A stretch of 64,000 nt of DNA. Origin: CAZWDO01 sp964632485 [NCBI: uncultured bacterium] (lineage in GTDB: Bacteria; JAGOEH01). The position numbers and the translations under genes were made by a program. Below the pieces are notes generated by a model. It did not search any database. It had not been told where the DNA came from and saw only the letters and a list, made by a program, of their open reading frames with translations. The stretch is from assembly GCA_964632485.1 (NCBI GenBank), contig CAZWDO010000013.1, positions 10,911 to 74,910 on the forward strand. The letters are read 5' to 3'. Positions 27,676 to 35,441 of the stretch are shown here, piece after piece. The number at the start of each line of letters is the position of its first letter. Position 1 is the first letter of the stretch.

Positions 27676-27704
27676 ATTATAACGCATCCGCATCCTTTTG
27701 TCAA
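27676..27704 (-). promoter_or_regulatory. perfect-consensus sigma70 promoter for the STAND operon
   Basis: On the minus strand, TTGACA (27704-27699), exactly 17 bases, then TATAAT (27681-27676): all 12 consensus positions match. A run of nine A (T on the minus strand) lies directly upstream of the -35 and would serve as an UP element. The leader to the ATG at 27603 is about 65 bases. It implies strong, possibly constitutive, transcription of the six-gene operon unless a repressor intervenes. Confidence 0.85.
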
Positions 27705-27714
27705 GAAAAAAAAA

Positions 27715-29520
27715 TTAATACCGAAAAAGTAGCCCGAACATTAGCCAATTGACTTGTTCCGCCGAAACAGAATAATAGTTTCCGGGCCGAAAGGCCTCAA
27801 TTTGCCAAATTCCTTTCACTGATTGAATTAAAGTGTACTCCATTTTCAATATGAAAAGAGTACCTCGGAATTTGCCATTCCCGCCCAATTCCGTCATTTT
27901 ATATTGGGGGTTAATGGCGGTGGTTTTTTTATAGCCAACCACCTGGTTTAAATGAATCGGCCATTTTTCAAAAGTCCACATAGGGGTCCAGCTCAGAGTC
28001 AACTCGCAATTTCTGGAAAAATTTAAACGAAGTGAGGAACGGATCATATAGATATTGCTCCACCATGCCGGTCGGGTTTCATGCCATAAACTATAGATCA
28101 GAAGCTCGCTCCAATTATGGGGCCAGCGGCCGAACAACGGGTCCCATCCCTCATTGCGTAGGGTCGTTGGTTTGTCGCCTGTGAGAGCGACGCCTTCTAC
28201 CGATAGTTCCGGTTTCCAGAGCCATGAAGGCGGCAGATAAAATCCCAGGTTCAACGATCCTGCCATCGCCATAGTTTTGCGATTGATGCCCTGGTCGTCG
28301 AACCATCCCCACTGAAGCGCGGCTTCGCCGTCCAATGACCAACGGCGGGGCACCGCTTCATAGGTAAAACTAGTCCCCATGGTTTGTAACCCATGTTCGA
28401 GATAGATAGTTCGAATCGTGTCCGGTAGAATCACTCCATTCGTGTCGGCGTAAGTTGTCAGGCGTTGGCTGCTTTTTTTATTCCCTTGTCGGTATAACCA
28501 ATATACACTCCAATCGCCATAGAGAAATTTCATGTTTGAAAAAATTCCCAGGGAATGGTATGCTTGTTCGCTTAAGGTCTTTCGGATTTCTCCTAATAAT
28601 AATGTATGATAATCGTCCGGCGGCAAGTAAGAATAGAAAAAAGTAAGCTGATGGCGGGAGGCTAACCACCAGTCAAAACGAAGCATATCAAACCAGATGG
28701 CGCGCGAGGCATCCATCGGGGTTCCTTCCATGATCAAAAAGCCATTGCCCATACTCATGTTTTGTCGCCCCACCGAGAGTTTCCAAAGTCGGGATTGGCC
28801 GCCTTGTAGTGATACGTATCCCTGGTCAAGAAAAATTTCGTCCCAATCGGTTAGCTTGGTGATCGGTGAATAATAATCTCTGATTTCATTGGTGATTTTA
28901 AAATGCAGGGTGAAATTAGAAACAGGAGACCAATCAAACCCGAGGCTGGTTCGATATTTCATATAAGTATTGGCGGTTTTTGCCGTATCGAATGTGATTA
29001 AATCGTCATAAGCAATCAAGCGAATCCGTTCCATTAGATTGAACTTGAAACGGGGTTGTCGGATGGTCTGAGGTATCGGTTCGCGGGGAGCCTGAATCAG
29101 GATCAGGCGGTATTCACCCGGTTGGGCGATCAGATCACCCCATAATTCATCAATGCTGTCTAAAATGATTTTAAACCCAATCCGTCCCTCTTCCAGCAGT
29201 GTGATTTCACTCGTTTCACGCTCTAAAGCCTGGTGAAAGATTCGCACAATATCGGTAGGCGAAACCGAGCGGTCCTGTTTGCCGTTGCTCAGGTTGAAAC
29301 GGTAAATCAGATCCCAGTATTCTCCGCGCATGGGTTGGTAATACTTGTTTAAGCCTTCACTAATCAGAAAAACGTATTGACTGTTGGGTATGCGCTGGCT
29401 GCGGTGGGCATCGCATAGCGCTCCGGGGATCGGACGTATCCGCGGGTGCTCAATGCGGGTTTGCGCATAAATCGAAACCCAGAGTAGCAGTAGAATGGAT
29501 AAGGATTGAACGCGTTTCAT
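27715..29520 (-). CDS. outer-membrane beta-barrel-like protein
   Basis: This 601-residue protein has a clear signal peptide (MKRVQSLSILLLLWVSIYAQ). The rest is rich in aromatic residues and alternating strands typical of barrels (FTLHFKITNEIRDYYSPITK, HQLTFFYSYLPPDDYH, CELTLSWTPMWTFEKW) and ends with a strand finishing in LMFGLLFRY, that is, with a terminal aromatic residue. There is no plug or TonB box. I do not recognise the family; it resembles the large group of hypothetical FCB outer-membrane proteins that start with a helix-hairpin-like prodomain. It lies 34 bases after the stop position of the broken RsbW-like gene, so it shares that operon. Confidence 0.65.
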   Translation of the reverse strand: MKRVQSLSILLLLWVSIYAQTRIEHPRIRPIPGALCDAHRSQRIPNSQYVFLISEGLNKYYQPMRGEYWDLIYRFNLSNGKQDRSVSPTDIVRIFHQALERETSEITLLEEGRIGFKIILDSIDELWGDLIAQPGEYRLILIQAPREPIPQTIRQPRFKFNLMERIRLIAYDDLITFDTAKTANTYMKYRTSLGFDWSPVSNFTLHFKITNEIRDYYSPITKLTDWDEIFLDQGYVSLQGGQSRLWKLSVGRQNMSMGNGFLIMEGTPMDASRAIWFDMLRFDWWLASRHQLTFFYSYLPPDDYHTLLLGEIRKTLSEQAYHSLGIFSNMKFLYGDWSVYWLYRQGNKKSSQRLTTYADTNGVILPDTIRTIYLEHGLQTMGTSFTYEAVPRRWSLDGEAALQWGWFDDQGINRKTMAMAGSLNLGFYLPPSWLWKPELSVEGVALTGDKPTTLRNEGWDPLFGRWPHNWSELLIYSLWHETRPAWWSNIYMIRSSLRLNFSRNCELTLSWTPMWTFEKWPIHLNQVVGYKKTTAINPQYKMTELGGNGKFRGTLFILKMEYTLIQSVKGIWQIEAFRPGNYYSVSAEQVNWLMFGLLFRY

Positions 29521-29554
29521 CGCTGATTCCCGACGATCAATAATTTCATGGAGG

Positions 29555-29991
29555 TTAACCCTTGCGTTCTTCCAGAAATTTTTTCATTGTCAGTTCATTG
29601 CGGTCATCAATACGCTGGTAGTTGACTTCATCCATGATCTGTTTGATCATATAGATACCGAGACCGCCGATTTGGCGTTCTTCCAGCGGCGCGTCAATAT
29701 CCGGATCCTCTTTTCCAACGGGTTGTATGAAATGCCCTGGTCGATAATTTTAATAAAGAGCCCTGCCGGGTCATGAAGTTTGTCGCAAACCACTTCGATT
29801 TTCCCTTCCTGATCCTCTTGATTCTCTCCGTAAGCATAGTTAATGACGTTCATTAAAGCCTCTTCGCAGGCTAAATGGATACGATTGATAGATTGACTGT
29901 GGAACCCGCTATTTTCTGCTTCCTTGCGAATAAAATAGATCATAGTATCCAGATTATCTGCGATAGCGGAAACGATTAACTGATCGGACAT
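29555..29991 (-). pseudogene. RsbW-like anti-sigma/HATPase protein interrupted by a -1 frameshift
   Basis: The first 90 or so codons encode an RsbW/SpoIIAB-type GHKL kinase: ATG 29991, then the N box ACEEALMNVINYAYG and the G1-type IIDQGISYNPLEK. At a run of four T on the + strand (29711-29714; AAAA in the gene) the frame is lost and ends in a short nonsense tail at 29647. In the next frame, coding continues without a break as EDPDIDAPLEERQIGGLGIY, then MIKQIMDEVNYQRIDD to a TAA at 29555, with the conserved GGLGIY G2 box. Adding one A would give an intact 145-residue kinase. It could be a real mutation, slippage-controlled, or a sequencing error. It is paired with the STAS gene 33 bases upstream. 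Confidence 0.85.
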
Positions 29992-30024
29992 AGAATATTC
30001 CTTTCCTTAAATGCCTCCGCTCGG

Positions 30025-30360
30025 CTAGGCTTTTAATGCTTCTACCGCGGCTGTAACAGAAGGGTATTCCTGAAAAATATTATTGAATCCGGTCATCTCG
30101 ATGACGCTTCGGATCTCTTCCGATAAACCGGTTAAAACGACTTTGCCCTTTTTGGGCGCTAAAGTTTTCGCAACCAGCAACAGCACACGTAGTCCGGCGC
30201 TGGAGACATAACTGCAACGGCTTAAATCCAATACAAATTTTAGTCCCTGGGCAATCGTCGGAAGAATTTTCTGTTGCGCCTGGGAAGCCGTATTCCCATC
30301 AAGTTTGCCGCCGATGCTAATCACCGTAACAGGATCGAATTTTTCAATTTTGATTTCCAT
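30025..30360 (-). CDS. STAS-domain anti-anti-sigma factor (RsbV/SpoIIAA-like)
   Basis: This 111-residue protein is a single STAS domain: IEKFDPVTVISIGGKLDGNT, FVLDLSRCSYVSSAGLRVLL with the phosphorylatable Ser in YVSSAGLR, then VVLTGLSEEIRSVIEMTGFN. Such proteins sequester RsbW-type kinases when unphosphorylated. I chose ATG 30360 because AAGGAAGG lies just upstream; a longer frame from 30384 has no such site. It precedes the frameshifted RsbW-like gene, forming the classical pair, and the two SpoIIE-type response regulators in this window could reset it. No sigma factor gene is adjacent. Confidence 0.9.
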   Translation of the reverse strand: MEIKIEKFDPVTVISIGGKLDGNTASQAQQKILPTIAQGLKFVLDLSRCSYVSSAGLRVLLLVAKTLAPKKGKVVLTGLSEEIRSVIEMTGFNNIFQEYPSVTAAVEALKA

Positions 30361-30428
30361 ATCACCTTCCTTTTTAACGGACAATTAAGTCATTTTACAT
30401 CTGTCTTACATGAATGCTCGTAAATTCC

Positions 30429-30456
30429 AATATACAATAAAAAAAGTATCTGTCAA
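30429..30456 (-). promoter_or_regulatory. promoter for the STAS/RsbW/barrel operon
   Basis: On the minus strand there is TTGACA (30456-30451), a 16-base spacer including T7, and TATATT (30434-30429), about 70 bases before ATG 30360. An A/T run lies directly upstream of the -35. The -35 is a perfect match and the -10 matches at five of six. Confidence 0.65.
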
Positions 30457-30472
30457 GTTTTTAAAAAAAAAA

Positions 30473-30766
30473 TTATCGACCCATCAAAAATAAGGTCGCC
30501 CAATAGCAGGAATCTCTAAATTTCGATTCTTCCGCGAATTGGATAACTTTGAGCTTGGCTTTGCGCAGGGCTTGCCTGATATCAACCCATTGGGACCCTT
30601 ACTGATAAAAATAGGAACTTAGGCGAAACGTAGCCTCAGTGTCCACATTCAGCAGACTGGCGATCATGTTTTTGCTGCCGGTCAGGAAAAAAGCGGTATA
30701 GATAGAGATTTTCCTGTTTCAAAAAGTTAAAATTTCCGCCGAGCGCGAATAATGCAATTTTAAGAG
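30473..30766 (-). pseudogene. decayed C-terminal fragment of a CHAT (caspase-like) domain gene
   Basis: The minus strand carries broken coding that matches the end of CHAT peptidase domains: AFFLTGSKNMIASLLNVDTE, ATFRLSSYFYQ, an in-frame TAA, then DIRQALRKAKLKVIQFAEES and DSCYWATLFLMGR before a TAA at 30473. This fits the family pattern (AFLxAGxxxVIASLWNVDD, TxxLMxxFY, ALRxAQ, HPYYWAxFVLIG). Further upstream another frame reads KIALFALGGNFNFLKQENLY, implying a frameshift near 30700. The catalytic His-Cys part is not present. It abuts the stop of the lipoprotein gene at 30770 and ends about 17 bases upstream of the STAS promoter. It looks like the remains of a deleted gene. Confidence 0.7.
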
Positions 30767-30769
30767 CGA

Positions 30770-31228
30770 TTATTTTTGGGAGCTGACTTTGAATTCCTTT
30801 TCGGCGAGCAGGAGGTTGATACTGTGGTGCGGATTGAATCGAATGCGATGTTCCCCGTCACTGAGATAGCTGGCGTAAATGACGCCGGCGATAGCCCCGG
30901 CCCGCAAGGGCAATTCAATTTGATCGACCTGTTGGCCGGGAACCCATTCCCAGCTCCAATACTCAAAGGCATTGTCCTGATATAAATCGTTCCATAATTG
31001 CTGCCTCTTTTGAAACCACTGCTGGGCAGGCAACTCCAACAGTTTTTTTAAAAATGTTTTATCATAAACATAGATCACATCGACGGCAAATGCATGATTC
31101 AGATTGGCGTCTTCGGTGATGAACACATGAATATCCATTTTGTCACCAAAAAGTGAGCGGGTTCGAACCCACATGGAACAGGAAATCAGTAAGAGAAGCG
31201 GGATAAATAAATAGAATCTTTTTTTCAT
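30770..31228 (-). CDS. lipoprotein, TssJ-like T6SS outer-membrane anchor (putative)
   Basis: This 152-residue lipoprotein has the signal MKKRFYLFIPLLLLISC with lipobox LISC. The mature part starts with strands (DIHVFITEDANLNHAFAVDV, IYVYDKTFLKKLLELPAQQW) and ends with a sandwich-like half (EWVPGQQVDQIELPLRAGAI, AGVIYASYLSDGEHRI). TssJ lipoproteins are transthyretin-like sandwiches that tether TssM to the outer membrane, and the pattern F/WF...L..dL...PGQ...GVxxxY fits T6SS-associated lipoproteins. The + operon has no tssJ, which strengthens the call. I chose ATG 31228 because of GAAAGG upstream and because it avoids overlap with the preceding gene. It could also be a general lipoprotein. Confidence 0.6.
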   Translation of the reverse strand: MKKRFYLFIPLLLLISCSMWVRTRSLFGDKMDIHVFITEDANLNHAFAVDVIYVYDKTFLKKLLELPAQQWFQKRQQLWNDLYQDNAFEYWSWEWVPGQQVDQIELPLRAGAIAGVIYASYLSDGEHRIRFNPHHSINLLLAEKEFKVSSQK

Positions 31229-31241
31229 AAATTTTCCTTTC

Positions 31242-32450
31242 CTATCGATACGAAATCGGTTTTGCCTGTCGTAAAAGGGCAAAGACAATGCTATTCATAT
31301 AATAATTATCCGCTTCCAGTTGATGCAGGCGGCGAATAATCTCCTCGGGATCAAAATAACTTTCCCTGATTTCCTGACGCACGGAAATCAGCCGTTGGGT
31401 TAACCCTTCCTTGGGATGCTTCAGTTTCAATAGACCGGCAATTTCAGTATTCATTAAATAGATAATTAGCCAATTTATCTGGGTAGGAGTATGCATCCAG
31501 CTTATAGATAAAAATTTTTGCGCCAGCTCCAAAACTGTTTTTTTATATTCCTGCAGGGCAATTGTAGTCCATTGCCTCAGCGCTTCTATCGTATCGACCC
31601 GGCGCAGATTGATTAATTCCAATAAAAATTGGTCCAGTTGTTTTTTTTTGTTGCTGGCATCTGGTAGATCAGCGCGCCAAAGCCATTCCTGAATGCGGTT
31701 TTCCAACATTGAAACTGAGGTGATCATATAAGCGTATTCGTTCATGATATCTTTTTTGATTTTTTGAATCAGTTCCAGAATCGCTCTTTTTACTTCAGCT
31801 TTACGGATGATTTTGGCCTCAGTAACCTGGGATTCAATGGCGTCAATTATTTTTAGAAAATCATCCCGGCTATAGGGTTGCTTGGTGATGATACGGAGTT
31901 CAAGCGGAGTTTTCCATACAGTTTTTCCAGCGCGCAACATGGGGATTTCTTCCAGCATGGGAATTAATTCGCGGTAAGGGTCCCGGTTGAGGAGTCGCAA
32001 TATCGCATCACTATCTTCTAAATGTTCGAGGATTTCCTGAAAAAAGGGATGGTTTTGAATGTACAGGATAAGTTCGGGGGTCATTCCCGTTGTTTCAATG
32101 CCGGATTCCATTTGATTGACAATTTGCCGGATCGCTGTTTTAAAAGCGGGAAAATCGGGGATTCGAACGACGATCAGGTTTTTTAAATTGCTGATAAGCT
32201 GGTCGATTTCCCATTGGATAAATGGCGAATAGCCAATATCCTCGTACAATTTCAGGATATCGGCATGGGTTGCTATCAGTTTTCTGAGTTCCCGTTCGGG
32301 ATTGATCGTCGGCATCACCGCAGAAAGAGTTCGGACCGCTGGTGATTTCTGCTTATGATATCGGCGAAATAGTACCGCTCCACCGATTATTATTGCGGAT
32401 ACCAGCAAAATGACTGCAAACAGCATGTTCATGTGATACGATCGTTTCAA
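31242..32450 (-). CDS. single-span membrane protein of the divergent T6SS operon, function unknown
   Basis: This 402-residue protein has one N-terminal helix (MNMLFAVILLVSAIIIGGAV) followed by a basic segment and about 360 residues of predicted alpha helix with coiled-coil character (LRKLIATHADILKLYEDIGY, RAILELIQKIKKDIMNEYAY, RQEIRESYFDPEEIIRRLHQ). No motif or repeat is recognised. ATGA overlap with the SPOR gene and a 13-base gap to the lipoprotein gene place it in a three-gene envelope operon, facing the T6SS genes. A role in anchoring or assembling the T6SS trans-envelope complex is inference from context. Confidence 0.6.
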   Translation of the reverse strand: MKRSYHMNMLFAVILLVSAIIIGGAVLFRRYHKQKSPAVRTLSAVMPTINPERELRKLIATHADILKLYEDIGYSPFIQWEIDQLISNLKNLIVVRIPDFPAFKTAIRQIVNQMESGIETTGMTPELILYIQNHPFFQEILEHLEDSDAILRLLNRDPYRELIPMLEEIPMLRAGKTVWKTPLELRIITKQPYSRDDFLKIIDAIESQVTEAKIIRKAEVKRAILELIQKIKKDIMNEYAYMITSVSMLENRIQEWLWRADLPDASNKKKQLDQFLLELINLRRVDTIEALRQWTTIALQEYKKTVLELAQKFLSISWMHTPTQINWLIIYLMNTEIAGLLKLKHPKEGLTQRLISVRQEIRESYFDPEEIIRRLHQLEADNYYMNSIVFALLRQAKPISYR

Positions 32451-33169
32451 AGGTAAATGTATTTAATAATTGCCGGCATTTTTTCTGTTGCCTGGAATTT
32501 TTTTGAGGCGTCGATGGCTTGCTGGCGGGTCTTATATTTACCGATCATGACGCCATACCAAAGTTGCTGTTGCTGGTCGTGGAACACATAAATCGTCGCT
32601 GAAATCCTGGCAGCTTTAATTTCATTGACCAGAGTTTTCGCTTTTTCCCGGGTATTAAACGCGCCGACTTGAACAATATACCAGGCGTCTGCTTTGGGGG
32701 TTGGCTTAGCTGAGGGAACGGGTTGGACGACTTTTTTTTCAGGAGCAGATTCTCTTTTAGCTTCCTTACTCTCAATACTCTCAATCGGTGGTTCAGATTC
32801 GGGGGTGGGCGCTGGCGCTGTTTGAGTTGTTGAAGTATCAGGATGCAATCGCGTCATGTAGTACTCGGTTGAATCGATAATCATGGAATCCAGCCAGGCC
32901 GTTATCGAATCGGGAGAGGGGGTTGTACGAATGTGGGAACTTCTAAGCAGTGAATCCGAGAACTGTGGTACGCTTGTTGTATACTGTGTATCAATTACTT
33001 CTGGTACGTTTTCTTCAGGTAAAGCAAGTGTGTTGGTGGTTTTGCCGAGATTTAAATTGAACCCCAATAAAAAACCTAAAATAAAAAAAGAAAAACACAA
33101 AAAAACAATCAAAAATAAAAAGCCATAAAAAGCCGGCCGGGTTAATATGAAATCTTGAATAATTGACAC
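32447..33169 (-). CDS. SPOR-domain peptidoglycan-binding membrane protein
   Basis: This 240-residue protein has a short cytosolic tail, one membrane helix (FYGFLFLIVFLCFSFFILGF), a low-complexity linker rich in Pro, Glu, Ser and Lys (about 100-160), and a C-terminal SPOR domain (162-240) with WYIVQVGAFNTREKAKTLVN and LWYGVMIGKYKTRQQAIDAS. SPOR domains bind glycan strands stripped of stem peptides, usually at division septa. Being first in an operon divergent from tssK, it may provide the cell-wall attachment that OmpA-like extensions of TssL or TagL supply elsewhere. A role unrelated to T6SS, in division, is also possible. Confidence 0.8.
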   Translation of the reverse strand: MSIIQDFILTRPAFYGFLFLIVFLCFSFFILGFLLGFNLNLGKTTNTLALPEENVPEVIDTQYTTSVPQFSDSLLRSSHIRTTPSPDSITAWLDSMIIDSTEYYMTRLHPDTSTTQTAPAPTPESEPPIESIESKEAKRESAPEKKVVQPVPSAKPTPKADAWYIVQVGAFNTREKAKTLVNEIKAARISATIYVFHDQQQQLWYGVMIGKYKTRQQAIDASKKFQATEKMPAIIKYIYL

Positions 33170-33208
33170 TCCTTCCCAGGAAAACTGAATTTTACATTTC
33201 TAAATAAA

Positions 33209-33237
33209 AATATATATAGTTGGGTATTAAAAAGCAA
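33209..33237 (-). promoter_or_regulatory. promoter for the divergent SPOR/lipoprotein operon
   Basis: On the minus strand: TTGCTT (-35, 33237-33232), 17-base spacer, TATATT (-10, 33214-33209), about 40 bases before the ATG at 33169. It lies back to back with the tssK promoter, and only the A/T tract separates the two -35 boxes. Confidence 0.6.
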
Positions 33238-33239
33238 GA

Positions 33240-33272
33240 TTTTTTTTTAAAAAAAAAAAAAAATTTTTTTTT
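33240..33272. repeat. T9-A15-T9 tract between divergent T6SS promoters
   Basis: A symmetric homopolymer block (nine T, fifteen A, nine T) fills the space between the -35 of the SPOR operon (33232-33237) and the -35 of the tssK operon (33275-33280). It is positioned as a shared UP element. Runs this long bend DNA and tend to change length by slippage. Confidence 0.8.
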
Positions 33273-33274
33273 CC

Positions 33275-33302
33275 TTGACTTGTTTAATAATACCGATATA
33301 TT
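33275..33302 (+). promoter_or_regulatory. promoter for the T6SS operon
   Basis: TTGACT (-35), a 16-base spacer and TATATT (-10, 33297-33302) lie about 25 bases before the tssK ATG at 33328, which has GAGGAG in front of it. The leader would be only about 20 bases. I see no other strong promoter in the T6SS operon. Confidence 0.65.
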
Positions 33303-33327
33303 ATCAATTACAGAACGAGGAGAAAAT

Positions 33328-34662
33328 ATGAGTGATGTTAATCAAATTCCTATGGCAATCAACTGGCATGAGGGGATGATGCTTTTGCCGCACCATTTCC
33401 AACAAAACAATATCCGGACAGAAAATCTGGTTCATTATCAAGCTCAGGCGCTTCATCCATTTCCCTGGGGGGTTTTACTTTTTGAGTACGATCGATCGGC
33501 GTTGATCAATGGTGTCGTACGAATTTTGGAACTGGAAGCGATTATGCCGGATGGTCTGGAGATTTCGTATGACTATAAAGAGGATGAGCGTGAATTGAAG
33601 CTGGATTTGAATACGCTAACGGATCAGTTTGATAGCAATGAAATCACGGTTCACCTTGCGATTGCAGCGTTTCATAGCGCCCAGGTATCGATTGACGGTG
33701 AGCTGACCCGTTTTTATTCCATTGAGGGGCAATCGGTAACGGATGATAATACCGGCGATAATGAAGTGCGCATTCCCCGTTTGAAGCCGCAATTGATTTT
33801 GATGGTTAGTGATAATCCGCCTAAAAAATATGTGAGTCTGCCCTTGATCCGCCTGCGTTTGGATGATGAAGCTTTTATCAATGATAATTATATTCCACCC
33901 TTATTGAGAGTTAAAATGAGTTCCCCTCTGGGTGAAATCGTTAATTCACTGGTTCAGAAACTTAGAGAAAAGGCAATGTATATTGCAGAAAAAGTCCGCA
34001 ACTCGTCCGCAATTTCTGATTTAACGCAAATCCTTGATATGAAATTGACGATTCTCGCGCTGACTGCTGAGATTCCATATATTGAATCCATACTTTCGTC
34101 TAACCGCGTTCATCCCTTTGAACTCTATCAAAGTCTTTGCAGTGTTCTGGGAAAACTCGCAATCATCAGTCCCGGATTGATACCGCCTATTCTACCGCCA
34201 TATCAACATCTGAATATTAAAAAGCAATTTGACCAGCTCCGCGATTATATTAACCATTATATCGAAGAAGGAATCAGCGAGGCATACTCCCATACTAATT
34301 TTAAATTTGACAACGGACTCTTTTTTCATATTTTCTTTGCGGAATGGTTTGGCAAAACTCTGATTTTGGGAATTAAACGTAAAAAGGAACAAACCGAGCA
34401 GGAAGTTGCCGCCTGGTTGGAACAGAGTTTGATCGGTTCGGAATCCATAATTAAATCGTTGAGGGAGAAACGGATATTGGGTGTTGAGCGGAAACGGGTA
34501 ACCCCTACGGACGAATTGATTGGGGCGCGTAATATGATCTATTTTATCATTAAGCCTAAAACTGAATATGTAATTCCCGGAGAACACATTCAAGTAGTGA
34601 ATATCAGCGATAAAACCAGCGCTGCACCGGCTGAAATTGTTCTTTTTATTAAAAACAAATGA
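33328..34662 (+). CDS. tssK: T6SS baseplate protein TssK
   Basis: This 444-residue cytosolic protein is the trimeric adaptor that joins the baseplate wedges to the TssL-TssM membrane complex. The N terminus has the family signature INWHEGMMLLPHHFQQNNIR, then the middle domain (ALHPFPWGVLLFEYDRSAL, LPLIRLRLDDEAF) and helical bundle, and the C-terminal domain (GARNMIYFIIKPKTEYV). The length is the family norm. I chose ATG 33328 with GAGGAG upstream; a longer frame from 33220 runs through the poly-A/T tract and the promoter and is not credible. It is the first gene of the operon and overlaps tssL by four bases. Confidence 0.95.
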   Translation: MSDVNQIPMAINWHEGMMLLPHHFQQNNIRTENLVHYQAQALHPFPWGVLLFEYDRSALINGVVRILELEAIMPDGLEISYDYKEDERELKLDLNTLTDQFDSNEITVHLAIAAFHSAQVSIDGELTRFYSIEGQSVTDDNTGDNEVRIPRLKPQLILMVSDNPPKKYVSLPLIRLRLDDEAFINDNYIPPLLRVKMSSPLGEIVNSLVQKLREKAMYIAEKVRNSSAISDLTQILDMKLTILALTAEIPYIESILSSNRVHPFELYQSLCSVLGKLAIISPGLIPPILPPYQHLNIKKQFDQLRDYINHYIEEGISEAYSHTNFKFDNGLFFHIFFAEWFGKTLILGIKRKKEQTEQEVAAWLEQSLIGSESIIKSLREKRILGVERKRVTPTDELIGARNMIYFIIKPKTEYVIPGEHIQVVNISDKTSAAPAEIVLFIKNK

Positions 34663-35426
34663 AGACAATAAGTAACGAATTCCAATTTAACGACACCTTT
34701 TTAATCGAAAAGTTTTATGAGTTTTATGATCGGGTCATGACGCTCAAGCAAAGAATTATCAATGGTGAATGGATGGTCCATTATGAGACGACTAATGGCG
34801 CGTCTCAGGAAAAAGATGTGATGAGCCTTCGTATGGAATTGGTAACTTTGTTGGAGAAACAGAAAATTCAGGCGCAGCAAATCAGCCATGACTATTGGAT
34901 TGCCTTGTTTGAAGAGGCGCTTTATATCATGGTTGGTTTGGGCGATGAAATTTTTCTTAATATTGATTGGTTCGGTAAGGATACCTGGAATAGCCATCTG
35001 CTGGAATCCCATTTCTTCCAATCCCATATTTCCGGCGATCAGTTTTTTGTGAAGCTCGAAAGTTTTCTGGACAATTCCGATCCTATTCGCATTGAATTGG
35101 CGCGAATTTATCTATTGGCAATTTCGCTGGGATTTGAGGGGAAATATAAGGGCAGCCCGCCACAAGATCAGTTTTTAAACTATAAACAACGACTCTTTAC
35201 ATTATTATATAACAAAGAACCGGCCCTGAATACTCGTCATCCTCAGGTTTTTCCGGAAGCTTACATGCATACATTTGAAGAAACCAAAATTAAAAAAATT
35301 CAAACTAATATTCGCCAATGGTTGATCTATTCTGGAATTGCCATCCTTGTCATGACGATTGTGACCGGTTTGATTTGGTTCCAGCTTCAATTGCCATTGA
35401 TTCGTCTCCTGGAAACACTTAAATAA
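34659..35426 (+). CDS. tssL: T6SS inner-membrane protein TssL (DotU family)
   Basis: This protein has 255 residues: a cytosolic helical DotU domain (ALYIMVGLGDEIFLNIDWFG, WNSHLLESHFFQSHISGDQF, IYLLAISLGFEGKYKGS) and one C-terminal membrane helix (LIYSGIAILVMTIVTGLIWF). TssL dimers bind TssM and TssK. There is no OmpA-like peptidoglycan-binding extension, so wall attachment must come from another protein. The start overlaps the tssK stop (ATGA). The TssL-specific Asp/Glu-rich loop (GDEIFLNIDW) is intact. Confidence 0.94.
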   Translation: MKTISNEFQFNDTFLIEKFYEFYDRVMTLKQRIINGEWMVHYETTNGASQEKDVMSLRMELVTLLEKQKIQAQQISHDYWIALFEEALYIMVGLGDEIFLNIDWFGKDTWNSHLLESHFFQSHISGDQFFVKLESFLDNSDPIRIELARIYLLAISLGFEGKYKGSPPQDQFLNYKQRLFTLLYNKEPALNTRHPQVFPEAYMHTFEETKIKKIQTNIRQWLIYSGIAILVMTIVTGLIWFQLQLPLIRLLETLK

Positions 35427-35441
35427 GCGGCGGTTATTATT

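Noticed and set aside
33220-33327. Upstream extension of tssK
   Set aside because: The extension would translate the promoter and the T9-A15-T9 tract; ATG 33328 has a good ribosome binding site and matches the family start.
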